Shown piece after piece: positions 8,269 through 15,998 of a stretch of 60,039 nucleotides of DNA; positions within the stretch are counted from its first letter, which is position 1, and every line of letters begins with the position of its first letter. The notes below the pieces were generated by a model. That model had not been told where the DNA came from. It saw nothing but the letters and a program-made list of their open reading frames with translations, and searched no databases. Position numbers and translations under genes: made by a program. This DNA is from Clostridia bacterium (GTDB lineage: Bacteria; Bacillota; Clostridia; Christensenellales; Borkfalkiaceae). The stretch is taken from the NCBI GenBank assembly GCA_900770945.1, contig CAAGME010000035.1:1-60039 (forward strand), in the 5' to 3' direction.

Positions 8269-9303
8269 ATGGTCGCATTAGTAGAAAAAATCATCGAAAG
8301 AGCCGCCAAGCTCGACAAAACAATCGTTCTTCCCGAAGGAGAGGACAAAAGAGTCGTAAAAGCCGCTTCGGAGGTTGCTAAGAAAGGCTTTGCAAAAGTA
8401 ATTCTTCTCGGAAACGCAGAGGATATAAAAGCCGCAAACCCCGATATCGATTTAAGCGGAGTAAATATTTTAGACCCGAAAACCAACGAAAAAACCAACG
8501 AATACGCAAAACTCCTTTTTACTTTAAGACAAGGTAAAATAAGCAAGAAAACGGGTCTTCCCGAATACGCCGCGGAAGAGGACGCAAAAGCGGCAATCTT
8601 AAAAGACTACGCGATGTACGGCGCATGTATGCTTAAAACGGGCGACGTGGACGGTATGGTTTCCGGCGCGTGCCACTCCACCGCAAACACTTTAAGACCG
8701 GGGCTTCAAGTCGTAAAGACCGCTCCGGGGCTTCCTCTCGTTTCGTCCTGTTCCGTATTGTTCGCGCCCGAAGGCGGTCACCCGCTCTGCGAAGACGGCG
8801 CGTTCGTTTTTGCGGACACCGGTCTCGAACAGAACCCCGACCCCGACAAACTCGCTTACATCGCTTTTTGCGCGGCTAAGCATTGCGAAGTGCTTTTAGG
8901 CGTTAAGCCGAGAGTAGCGTTTCTCTCTCACTCGACTAAGGGTAGCGCGAAACACCCCGACGTCGATAAGGTGGTTGCGGCGTTCAACAAATTCAAGGAA
9001 ATCGCGCCCGATATCGACGCGGACGGCGAACTCCAATTCGACGCGGCAATCGTTCCGTCGGTCGGCGAATTCAAAGCTCCCGGCTCTAAGGTTGCGGGGC
9101 ATGCCAACGTTCTTATCTTCCCCGACCTCGACGCGGGCAATATCGGTTACAAAATCGCCGAAAGGCTCGGCGGCTTTATGGCTGTAGGTCCCCTCTGCCA
9201 AGGCTTTGCAAAGCCTATCAACGACCTTTCGAGAGGTTGCAAGTGGGAAGACGTTTACGTTGCGGTCGCCGTCACCGCGCTTCAAACGCAAATCAAATGG
9301 TAA
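8269..9303 (+). CDS. pta: Phosphate acetyltransferase
   Basis: Interconverts acetyl-CoA and acetyl phosphate; with acetate kinase it produces ATP and acetate in fermentation. The 344-residue length fits the single-domain class I enzyme. Family signatures include KTIVLPEGEDKRV at the N terminus, DGMVSGACHSTANTLRP and ANVLIFPDLDAGNIGYK. AAGGAGG sits 7 bases before the ATG. ackA follows after 22 bases, so the two are almost certainly co-transcribed. Confidence 0.97.
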   Translation: MVALVEKIIERAAKLDKTIVLPEGEDKRVVKAASEVAKKGFAKVILLGNAEDIKAANPDIDLSGVNILDPKTNEKTNEYAKLLFTLRQGKISKKTGLPEYAAEEDAKAAILKDYAMYGACMLKTGDVDGMVSGACHSTANTLRPGLQVVKTAPGLPLVSSCSVLFAPEGGHPLCEDGAFVFADTGLEQNPDPDKLAYIAFCAAKHCEVLLGVKPRVAFLSHSTKGSAKHPDVDKVVAAFNKFKEIAPDIDADGELQFDAAIVPSVGEFKAPGSKVAGHANVLIFPDLDAGNIGYKIAERLGGFMAVGPLCQGFAKPINDLSRGCKWEDVYVAVAVTALQTQIKW

Positions 9304-9325
9304 ATTATAAACGGAGAAGAAATAC

Positions 9326-10531
9326 ATGAAAATTTTAGTCATCAACGCGGGAAGCTCTTCCCTTAAGTACCAGCTCATCGACATGGAAACGGAGCAGGCA
9401 ATCGCCAAGGGCGGCTGCGAAAGAATAGGGCTTGAAAAGGCTTTTATTTCCTTTAAAAAGGACGGAAAGGACGTTCAGATATACAAAGACCTGCCCGATC
9501 ACAAAGCGGCTATCAAGCTTGTTTTAGACATTCTCGTAGACAAGGAATACGGGGCTATAAAGTCGATGAAGGAAATCGACGCGGTAGGTCACCGCATGCT
9601 TCACAGCGGCGGCGATTACGACTGCTCTATGCCCGCTACCGACGAGGTTTTGAAGGTCTGCTTATCTAACGCCGACCTTGCGCCGCTCCACCAGAAAGCA
9701 AACCTCATGGGCGTTTATTCCTGCCGCGAAGTCATGGGCGACATTCCTATGGCGGTAACATTCGACACGGCTTTCCACGCGACTATGCCCGATTACACTT
9801 ACACTTTCGGACTTCCGTACGAATACCTTACGCAGTACAAGGTCCGCCGCTACGGCGCGCACGGCACTTCCCACCGCTTTGTTTCGGAAGAAGCCGCAAA
9901 ATATCTCAACGCCGACAGAAACAACTTTAAAGTCATCACCTGCCACCTCGGCAACGGTTCGTCCATTTCCGCGGTTAAAAACGGCAAGTGCGTAGATACT
10001 TCTATGAGCTTTACACCGCTCGGCGGCGTGCCTATGGGTACGAGAACGGGCGACCTTGACCCGGCTATCCTCGAATACCTTTCCGACAAGACGGGCAAAG
10101 ATATCCACGAGCTTTTGTATATCTGCAACAAAAAATCGGGCGTTATGGGCGTTTCCGGCGTTTCAAGCGATTTCAGAGACCTCGCTAAAGCCGCTGCCGA
10201 AGGCAACGAAAGGGCTAAGCTCGCGCTCGACATATTCAGCTATTCGTGCAAAAAGTACATAGGCGCGTACGCCGCGGCTATGGGCGGAGTGGACTGCGTG
10301 GTATTCACCGCGGGAATCGGCGAACACGACGACCCCGTCCGTCGCGATATCGTAAGCGGTCTTGAATTTTTAGGTATTAAAATCGACGAAGAAAAGAACG
10401 AACATCCCGCCAAGGGCATTGCCGACATCACCGCCGAGGGCGGCAAGGTTAAAGTTCTTATCATTCCGACCAACGAAGAACTCGTTATCGCAAGAGATAC
10501 GGCGGAAATCGTTAAAAATCTCAAAAAATAA
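9326..10531 (+). CDS. ackA: Acetate kinase
   Basis: Transfers phosphate from acetyl phosphate to ADP, the ATP-yielding step of acetate fermentation. At 401 residues it matches the ASKHA-fold family. The N-terminal NAGSSSLKYQL, the GHRMLHSGG region, the phosphate loop HLGNGSS, GTRTGDLDP and FTAGIGEHD are all present and intact. An AACGGAG ribosome site precedes the ATG. It is coupled to pta upstream. The gap downstream holds a hairpin and a new promoter for yceD. Confidence 0.97.
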   Translation: MKILVINAGSSSLKYQLIDMETEQAIAKGGCERIGLEKAFISFKKDGKDVQIYKDLPDHKAAIKLVLDILVDKEYGAIKSMKEIDAVGHRMLHSGGDYDCSMPATDEVLKVCLSNADLAPLHQKANLMGVYSCREVMGDIPMAVTFDTAFHATMPDYTYTFGLPYEYLTQYKVRRYGAHGTSHRFVSEEAAKYLNADRNNFKVITCHLGNGSSISAVKNGKCVDTSMSFTPLGGVPMGTRTGDLDPAILEYLSDKTGKDIHELLYICNKKSGVMGVSGVSSDFRDLAKAAAEGNERAKLALDIFSYSCKKYIGAYAAAMGGVDCVVFTAGIGEHDDPVRRDIVSGLEFLGIKIDEEKNEHPAKGIADITAEGGKVKVLIIPTNEELVIARDTAEIVKNLKK

Positions 10532-10667
10532 ACTAAGAGATTATATTCCTTATACTTAAAAACAGAATTTTTTACTACGGGCGGCGGATTGAGAAGCAAA
10601 AAGAGCCGCCGCTCGCAAAAAAAGTTCCGTTTGGCAAAGTCTTTGATTAAAAACGCTTGCAAAACGT

Positions 10668-10696
10668 TTGACAAAGATTGAAAAGTAATATATAAT
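10668..10696 (+). promoter_or_regulatory. Perfect-consensus promoter for yceD-rpmF
   Basis: TTGACA (10668-10673), exactly 17 bp, TATAAT (10691-10696). Transcription should begin near 10703, only about 8 bases before the yceD ATG, leaving almost no leader and no visible Shine-Dalgarno sequence. Confidence 0.8.
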
Positions 10697-10710
10697 ACTT
10701 TGGCTAAGTT

Positions 10711-11157
10711 ATGATTATAGACCTTAAAGCGATAAGACAAAAAGGGCTTTGCGAAAAGGATTTTTCGTTTGAATTCGTCCTTAACGACGATTTATTGACT
10801 ATCCCGGAAGCAAAATTTTCAAAGCCGTGCAAAGCGGAAGTTTTGTGCGAAGTCTACCCCGACAAAGCGTATGTAAGCGGCAAAGCTTCTTACGGTATTT
10901 CCGCTCCGTGCGCGCGTTGCCTCGCCCCCGCCTCTTTTGACGGCGAAGTCGAGTTTGACGAAGAGTTCCGCCCCGTATCCTACGGCGGAGAAAAGGAGCT
11001 TTCCTACGCGAAAGACATTATCGATTTAAAGCCTTTATTAGAGCAACTTATTATAACGAATCTGCCCTATTCCGTTTTTTGCAAAGAGAATTGTAAAGGC
11101 ATTTGCCCCGTTTGCGGCAAAAACCTTAACGACGGAGATTGCGGCTGTTCGCGTTAA
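10711..11157 (+). CDS. DUF177 / YceD family protein
   Basis: A 148-residue member of the YceD (DUF177) family, linked in other bacteria to 23S rRNA accumulation and almost always located directly before rpmF, as here. The central CARCL and the C-terminal CPVCG plus CGC cysteines could bind zinc. The start follows a perfect promoter by only 15 bases with no ribosome site. rpmF follows after 54 bases. The exact molecular role is unsettled in the family. Confidence 0.88.
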   Translation: MIIDLKAIRQKGLCEKDFSFEFVLNDDLLTIPEAKFSKPCKAEVLCEVYPDKAYVSGKASYGISAPCARCLAPASFDGEVEFDEEFRPVSYGGEKELSYAKDIIDLKPLLEQLIITNLPYSVFCKENCKGICPVCGKNLNDGDCGCSR

Positions 11158-11211
11158 GCCGTTGGCGCGTTGAACTAACGGTCAAGAATACACAAAAAAG
11201 AGGTTAGAAAA

Positions 11212-11397
11212 ATGGCAGTTCCTAAGTCAAAAATTTCAAAACAGAGAGGAAACAAGAGATTCGCGGCTAACTACAAAGCTACCGCGGCTAATCTTGCCGA
11301 ATGCCCGCAGTGCCATGAGCTTAAAGCTACTCACAGAGTATGCCCGAAGTGCGGTTACTATGACGGCGTTCAGGTCATCAAAAAGGAAGAGAAGTAA
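11212..11397 (+). CDS. rpmF: 50S ribosomal protein L32
   Basis: A 61-residue ribosomal protein with the N-terminal MAVPKSKISKQRGNKR typical of L32 and a four-cysteine zinc ribbon (CPQC at about residues 41-44, CPKC at about 49-56). A GAGG ribosome site lies 8 bases before the ATG. It is the zinc-binding (C+) paralogue type. The usual downstream lipid genes (plsX and others) are absent. Confidence 0.96.
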   Translation: MAVPKSKISKQRGNKRFAANYKATAANLAECPQCHELKATHRVCPKCGYYDGVQVIKKEEK

Positions 11398-11409
11398 TTT
11401 TTCTTACTG

Positions 11410-11574
11410 ATGGAAAGCATAAGCGAAAAAACCGAAAAGTCGGTCAAGAAAGAAAAAACGCCCGAAAAAAAGAAGTCTTCGACGGCAAAGGCTAACAAAG
11501 CCGCAGAGGACTTTAAGCGTAAATATTTCGAGTATTACGACGATATCAAAATAAGCGACAGGCAGGATTGGTAA
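11410..11574 (+). CDS. Small lysine-rich protein following rpmF
   Basis: A 54-residue open frame beginning MESISEKTEKSVKKEK, very rich in Lys/Glu/Ser in the first half, then aromatic and acidic (KYFEYYDDIKISDRQDW). It is in the same frame as rpmF, 12 bases after the rpmF stop, so it is probably translated by coupling or occasional readthrough; its own ribosome site is weak. No family recognised. The compositional order and tight spacing argue for a real gene. Confidence 0.55.
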   Translation: MESISEKTEKSVKKEKTPEKKKSSTAKANKAAEDFKRKYFEYYDDIKISDRQDW

Positions 11575-11636
11575 GCTTAGCCTTTCGTTTCGTTCGGTCG
11601 CAAAATTAAACGCAAAGGGTTAATCCCCTTTCGTAC

Positions 11637-11713
11637 GGAGGCGTAGCCCAGTTGGTCAGAGCGTCTGCTTGACATGCAGAAGGTCGATAGTTCGAGCCTA
11701 TTCGTCTCCACCA
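11637..11713 (+). tRNA. tRNA-Val (anticodon GAC)
   Basis: Cloverleaf folds from GGAGGCG to CGTCTCC with discriminator A and an encoded CCA. The anticodon stem TCTGC/GCAGA encloses loop TTGACAT, anticodon GAC (reads GUC/GUU, valine). The D stem (GCCC/GAGC) has a mismatch. The T arm, with loop TTCGAGC, is followed by a terminator, and the 3' end is duplicated 185 bases downstream. Confidence 0.93.
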
Positions 11714-11793
11714 AAAAAAGCAAGTTCGTTGAGCTTGCTTTTTTGCTTTGCGTTGTTATTTTCCAAAATAGGCTCGAACTATCCCGCGAGCTT
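11693..11793. repeat. Copy 1 of tRNA-3'-end/terminator direct repeat
   Basis: About 101 bases spanning the tRNA-Val 3' end, CCA, terminator, a T-rich stretch and an inverted copy of the tRNA T arm (11767-11783, perfect over 17 bases with 11686-11702). It is nearly identical to 11878-11978. Confidence 0.85.
11713..11744 (+). terminator. Terminator of tRNA-Val
   Basis: AGCAAG stem and its complement CTTGCT around a 9-base loop, preceded by A7 and followed by T6. The symmetric A/T runs make it bidirectional. Confidence 0.8.
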
Positions 11794-11877
11794 TGCTCGC
11801 CAAACTATATATTATTGACTTTCGGCGACAAAACCTTGGTTTTGTCCTGAACGCTTCAAGCGTTCCCGAAACGTCCC

Positions 11878-11978
11878 CGAGCCTATTCGTCTCCACCAAA
11901 AAAAAGCAAGTTCGTTGAGCTTGCTTTTTTGCTTTGCGTTGTTATTTTCCCAACAGGCTCGAACTATCCCGCGAGCTT
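11878..11978. repeat. Copy 2 of tRNA-3'-end/terminator direct repeat
   Basis: Repeats copy 1 with a one-base insertion in the A run and a few changes near the inverted T-arm (14 bases of which remain). It holds the tRNA 3' end from the T loop through CCA but no tRNA body. The 84 bases between copies contain only small hairpins (for example GACAAAACC/GGTTTTGTC and GAACGCTT/AAGCGTTC). Confidence 0.85.
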
Positions 11979-12041
11979 CTCTTTCTAAAATAATATATTG
12001 GTTTTATTACGAATATTTAGGGTAATTCTCCGCAAAAAAAC

Positions 12042-12083
12042 GCCCTGCGATAAGCCGATAATCGACCTATTGCGGGGCTTTTT
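12042..12083. terminator. Bidirectional terminator carrying the dispersed motif
   Basis: Arms GCCCTGCGATA and TATTGCGGGGC, with GATAATCGACCTAT, a form of the dispersed motif, in and beside the loop. T runs lie on both sides (T5 on plus, T7 on minus). It lies just after the stop of the small lipoprotein gene at 12096 (minus strand). Confidence 0.7.
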
Positions 12084-12095
12084 AACGAAACTCGT

Positions 12096-12257
12096 TTAGT
12101 TCAAAGGTATAATCGGCAAGTCTATTCCGCTCGTAGAAGAAGAGGAGGTCGGAGCGCCGCTCTGCTTAGGCGAGGAATCGTTTCCGCCGTTATTGCACGC
12201 GACAAGCGCGGTTACGGCTAAGCATACGGTTAAAATAAGGATTACTAACTTTTTCAT
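12096..12257 (-). CDS. Small lipoprotein
   Basis: A 53-residue protein beginning MKKLVILILTVCLAV with lipobox LVAC and then a short Ser/Gly/Pro-rich tail (NNGGNDSSPKQSG). It has an AGGAG ribosome site 6 bases before the ATG. After processing only about 33 residues would remain outside the membrane. Family unknown. It converges with tRNA-Val across the duplicated terminator region. Confidence 0.7.
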   Translation of the reverse strand: MKKLVILILTVCLAVTALVACNNGGNDSSPKQSGAPTSSSSTSGIDLPIIPLN

Positions 12258-12289
12258 AAAAATTCTCCTATGTAAGCAAATAAAAGCAA

Positions 12290-12928
12290 TTATAAAAGTT
12301 GCATCATTCTGTCTTTTTCGGAAATCTCTTTAAGCGCGTTGCCGTCCGAAGAGTTGCCGTTCAACGGGTACGTCGCCGCAACGGAGAGCTTGTCCAAACA
12401 GTATACGAGCCTGTATTTTTTCACGCCCGCGCCAAGCAAAGCTTCCAACGCTCCAACACAATCTTCGACGATATTGTACTTTGTTTCGTCCTTGCCCTTG
12501 GCGTCTTTCACGGTAATGTCGCACGCGCCCGTTATAGGCTCGGTCGGCTTTTTTGAAGCGCATTCTCTCAAATATTGCGCCTTTTCGTCTTTTGTGGAAA
12601 GCCCTTTTATTTTCGGCACGTCGATAAGCACGGAAACGGCTAAAATTTCGCTCGCTTTTACTTCGGCTTTTCCGTTGTAAAGTCTGACTTTCGTTCCGTC
12701 CACCTCTATGAGCGGCTCTTTTTTAACGGGATAGCTCGAAAGCGCGCTCGGCAAAGTCGTCAACGCGACGACGGCAAACACGAGAACCATTAAGGCTATC
12801 ATAGTCTGCTTCAAAATAAAGAATGTAACCGCGGTACCGCCCAAAAGCACTATACCGAGGGCAAGAAGTATAAAATACTTCTTTCTTTTTGCTTTGTTGT
12901 AATCCGTATTCGGGAAAAATTGCTTCAT
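12290..12928 (-). CDS. Membrane protein of unknown function
   Basis: 212 residues with two adjacent membrane spans (about residues 17-38 and 42-64) forming an N-terminal hairpin, then a soluble domain of about 145 residues (starts near PVKKEPLIEVDGTKVRLYNG). The arrangement resembles small bacterial PH-like membrane proteins, but I cannot assign a family. It lies 33 bases upstream of the small lipoprotein on the same strand, so the two may be co-transcribed. Confidence 0.75.
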   Translation of the reverse strand: MKQFFPNTDYNKAKRKKYFILLALGIVLLGGTAVTFFILKQTMIALMVLVFAVVALTTLPSALSSYPVKKEPLIEVDGTKVRLYNGKAEVKASEILAVSVLIDVPKIKGLSTKDEKAQYLRECASKKPTEPITGACDITVKDAKGKDETKYNIVEDCVGALEALLGAGVKKYRLVYCLDKLSVAATYPLNGNSSDGNALKEISEKDRMMQLL

Positions 12929-13028
12929 GAATTCACCTTTCGTCGGCTTTTTTTTGCTTTTTACCGACGGTCGCGTTAGAGTTTTTAACTAACAACTATG
13001 ATAATTTTACCCTAAATGTGGCGTTATG

Positions 13029-14111
13029 TCAATCGTTTTCACCGCTTGCGCGCGCGATAGGGGTTGACAGCGTGTATTTATCTTTGCTCAGTCTGTATTT
13101 TTTGACGATTTTGCCGTTCTTTTTTACGGTAACAATCCCTTCCGTAACGTACCCCGTGATAAAGTTTTCGCCGCTTAGCTCGTCCTTTTCCACAATTTCC
13201 TCTTGCATTACGCTCTCGAAAATGTATTCGTATTCGTTTTCAAGCCCGTAAATTTCAAAAGTCACCTCTTTATTCGTCACAAACCCGCCGATATAAATTC
13301 TGCCCGAAGTGTCGTTGACGATTTTTAGGTCTTGAAGTCCGTAGCTCACGGTTGCGTCGAAAGATTTGTCCACGTAAACGGGAGCGACCGAATGCGGATG
13401 TCGCTCGGCAATTTTTAACCCCGCGAGCAACGCCGCGTTGTAAAGAGTAGAAGAAGTCTGGCACACGCCGCCGCCGAGTCCGTCCGTCATTTTGCCGTCG
13501 ATAATGACTTTCGCCGTTCTGTACCCGCGCTCCTCCGTCCGCTCACCCACCGCTTTGTTGAAAGAAAGCGTTTCGCCCGGCTGTAAAACCTTGCCGATAA
13601 TAGAACTTGCCGAAAGCATTATGTTTTTCTTTCTTTCTGCCGTGCTTAGCGGAAACTTAGTAGTAAAACTTCCCTTCAAAAATCTCTCCTTCTTAGCTTT
13701 TTCGACCGTAAAAGCGGGGTAAAGCGTTATGGTATCAGCCTCGACTTGTCCGCCGCCGACGGACAAAGCCGTCAGAACGTCTGTTTTGAGTTTGTCCTCG
13801 TCGATCTTTCTGCCTATCTTTTCCTTTTTATACGAAAACTTATTGTCGTTATTCGGCTTGAACGTGACAACCGCATCCTCACACGGCAAAAAGCAGTCTG
13901 CGGCGATACCGCTAAGCACTTCGTCAATGCCCTTTAGCCTTAACCCGAAAATAGAATTTTCAAGTTCGTCCCCGCAAAAAACGTAAGTCTTTCCGCCCGC
14001 AAGGACGGTAAGCGACGGCGAAGCGAACGAGAGTTTTACACCCCGTCCCGAAGATATTATAAAAGCCGCCGTCAAAAGACAAGCGGCAAAAATCACAATT
14101 TTCTTCCGCAT
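13029..14111 (-). CDS. VanW family protein
   Basis: A 360-residue exported protein with an N-terminal signal/anchor (about residues 5-22). The VanW domain is clear: LQPGETLSFNKAVGERTEERGYRTA, then DGLGGGVCQTSSTLYNAALLAGL (given here by its ends; about residues 190-245) and the ERHPHS segment. A C-terminal portion (ENFITGYVTEGIVTVKKNGK) looks like a G5-type tail. VanW proteins lie at the cell wall; their biochemical activity is not established. Vancomycin genes are not nearby, so resistance should not be inferred. Confidence 0.88.
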   Translation of the reverse strand: MRKKIVIFAACLLTAAFIISSGRGVKLSFASPSLTVLAGGKTYVFCGDELENSIFGLRLKGIDEVLSGIAADCFLPCEDAVVTFKPNNDNKFSYKKEKIGRKIDEDKLKTDVLTALSVGGGQVEADTITLYPAFTVEKAKKERFLKGSFTTKFPLSTAERKKNIMLSASSIIGKVLQPGETLSFNKAVGERTEERGYRTAKVIIDGKMTDGLGGGVCQTSSTLYNAALLAGLKIAERHPHSVAPVYVDKSFDATVSYGLQDLKIVNDTSGRIYIGGFVTNKEVTFEIYGLENEYEYIFESVMQEEIVEKDELSGENFITGYVTEGIVTVKKNGKIVKKYRLSKDKYTLSTPIARASGEND

Positions 14112-14198
14112 AGTAGCCCTTTAAAAAGCTTTATAAGCTTTAAGATTATTATGCGTTTTCCACCCGAAACTATGCGATAACGAGCATATAGCGGCACT

Positions 14199-14699
14199 TT
14201 AATCGGGCAGGCTTTCTATTTTTTCTTTTATCTCTTGCGCGTTTTCGATACCTTTCACTATAAACTTTCCGTCGGCAAGAACGAAACAAAGTTTGTCCTT
14301 TTCGGCGGTGACGGCGGAAACGGAGTCATAAAACACGGCTTTTATTTCCGTTTCGTCGCCGTAACAGATGAGCGCGGCTTTTTTGTCCGTTATCAAGATG
14401 TAACCGCTCTTTGTAAAAGCGATTTTCTTTAAGATATTCACAAACCACACGCCTATCGGCACGAGATGGACGAAAAGCGCGGCGATAAACAGCAAAGCTT
14501 CGTAAAGTTTGTTCGCCTTCATTATAACGCCCGTCACGTTTGAGCCGACCATAAACCCGTCAAAAGCAAGAGTAAGCGCGACCAAAATTCCTCCGACTAT
14601 TACTTCCGCCGTCGGGAAGTACGCTTTGCCCGCCTTTTTAGAATAAAGCACGGTTTCGCCCTCTTTTAAATAATGGTTTTCATCGTATAAAACTTTCAT
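14199..14699 (-). CDS. Membrane protein with PH-like domain
   Basis: 166 residues with hydrophobic segments at about residues 33-52 and 67-92, followed by a beta-rich tail (SGYILITDKKAALICYGDETEIKAVFYDSVSAV, about residues 100-133) typical of bacterial PH domains that follow membrane hairpins. No catalytic residues are visible. The gene stands alone on the minus strand between VanW and recF. Family assignment is by fold impression only. Confidence 0.6.
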   Translation of the reverse strand: MKVLYDENHYLKEGETVLYSKKAGKAYFPTAEVIVGGILVALTLAFDGFMVGSNVTGVIMKANKLYEALLFIAALFVHLVPIGVWFVNILKKIAFTKSGYILITDKKAALICYGDETEIKAVFYDSVSAVTAEKDKLCFVLADGKFIVKGIENAQEIKEKIESLPD

Positions 14700-14738
14700 T
14701 TTTCTCTCCTGTTTTCAATAAATTTTTGTCAAAAGCCC

Positions 14739-14759
14739 GCCTATAAGTCGATTATCGGC
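14739..14759 (-). repeat. Dispersed motif copy (recF 3' gap)
   Basis: Full-length copy with core TATAAGTCGATTATC flanked by GCC and GGC, between recF and the PH-like gene. Confidence 0.6.
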
Positions 14760-14766
14760 AAGTTCA

Positions 14767-15864
14767 CTAACTTTCTTTTACTATTTTTCCTTTCTCTACT
14801 TCAAACTTTTTATATTCCGTTCCGACAAAAACTTCCTCTTCGATATGCGTGCAGGTTATTATCGTCTGCACGTTTTCGATGTATTTTAAAAGGCGTTTTT
14901 GCCTCGAACGGTCAAGTTCGCTGAGCGCGTCGTCCAAAATTAAAAGCGGGTATTCGCCGAATTTTTCCTTGAAAATTTCAAGCTCGGCAAGCTTTAAGGA
15001 AAGCGCGGCGGTGCGTTGCTGACCTTGCGAGCCATAACTTTTCACGTCCTCGCCGTTTAGAGTAATCTTCAAATCGTCGCGGTGAGGACCCACGCTCGTG
15101 AATCCGAGAGCCATATCCCTCTCCGTATTTTCGGCGAGGGCGGCTTTAAACTTTTCCTTTATCTCCTCGCGGCTTCCTTTGAATTTTTCGTTCGCGCCCA
15201 CAAAAAGCGACTCTTCGCCGCCCGTTACCGCCTCGTGCGCGGCTTTTGCTTTGGGCGCAAGCTTAGAACAAAATTCGTTTCTGCCCTCTATAACGTCCGC
15301 CGCGTAATCGGCAAGTTGTTCGTCCCACACGGGCAGAGTGTCGAGGATAAGTTCCTTGTCGCTTTCCTTTAAAAGGTTGTTGCGCTGGATTATGATTTTT
15401 TTGTATTTAGAGAGCGAGTAAAAATATCTTCTGTTTAGCTGCGACAAGGCAATGTCCATAAACCTGCGCCTGTCCTCGGGGCTTTCCTGAATAAGCTTCA
15501 ACTCTCCCGGGTTAAAAAACACGGCGTAAATGTTGCCGAGCAAATCGCCCACGCGCTTTACTTCCGCCTCGTTGACGGAAATTTTTTTCTTTCCGTCGGC
15601 AAAAAAGGTGAGCGATGTTTTAACCGAGCCGTAAGCCGAGATAGCCTGCCCGGAGATTTCCGCTTCGTTTTCTCCGTAGCGGATAACTTGTTTGTCCTTT
15701 TTGACTCTCGGCGAAAACCCCGTTGCAAGCAAGAAAACCGCTTCCGCGGAATTTGTTTTGCCCTGAGCGTTGCCGCCCGTTATGACGTTCACACCCGCCC
15801 CGTAATTAAACTTTTCCGAAGCGTAATTGCGAAAGTTTTTTAAAGTTAAGCTTTCAAGTTGCAT
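14767..15864 (-). CDS. recF: DNA replication/repair ATPase RecF
   Basis: SMC-like ATPase that loads RecA at single-strand gaps. The 365-residue length is normal. The Walker A GGNAQGKTNSAEA is at about residues 31-43, the ABC signature GSQGQQRTAALSLKLAE near 280, and Walker B LLILDDALSELDRSRQ near 310. It is divergent from dnaA with a 134-base gap. In most Bacillota the order is dnaA-dnaN-recF on one strand, so this locus is rearranged. Confidence 0.95.
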   Translation of the reverse strand: MQLESLTLKNFRNYASEKFNYGAGVNVITGGNAQGKTNSAEAVFLLATGFSPRVKKDKQVIRYGENEAEISGQAISAYGSVKTSLTFFADGKKKISVNEAEVKRVGDLLGNIYAVFFNPGELKLIQESPEDRRRFMDIALSQLNRRYFYSLSKYKKIIIQRNNLLKESDKELILDTLPVWDEQLADYAADVIEGRNEFCSKLAPKAKAAHEAVTGGEESLFVGANEKFKGSREEIKEKFKAALAENTERDMALGFTSVGPHRDDLKITLNGEDVKSYGSQGQQRTAALSLKLAELEIFKEKFGEYPLLILDDALSELDRSRQKRLLKYIENVQTIITCTHIEEEVFVGTEYKKFEVEKGKIVKES

Positions 15865-15998
15865 TTTTCACGTCTTTTTCAAGCTTTCATTTTTAAAAAC
15901 TTGATTTTTTTTCGGATATATAATACAATTATATATACTCTTTCGAAAGTTGTCAACATAATTCGCGCTTTTTAAGTTTTGCGCACAAGGAAAGTCAG

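Noticed and set aside
15865..15998. oriC in the recF-dnaA gap
   Set aside because: No TTATNCACA box cluster or strong AT-unwinding element was found.
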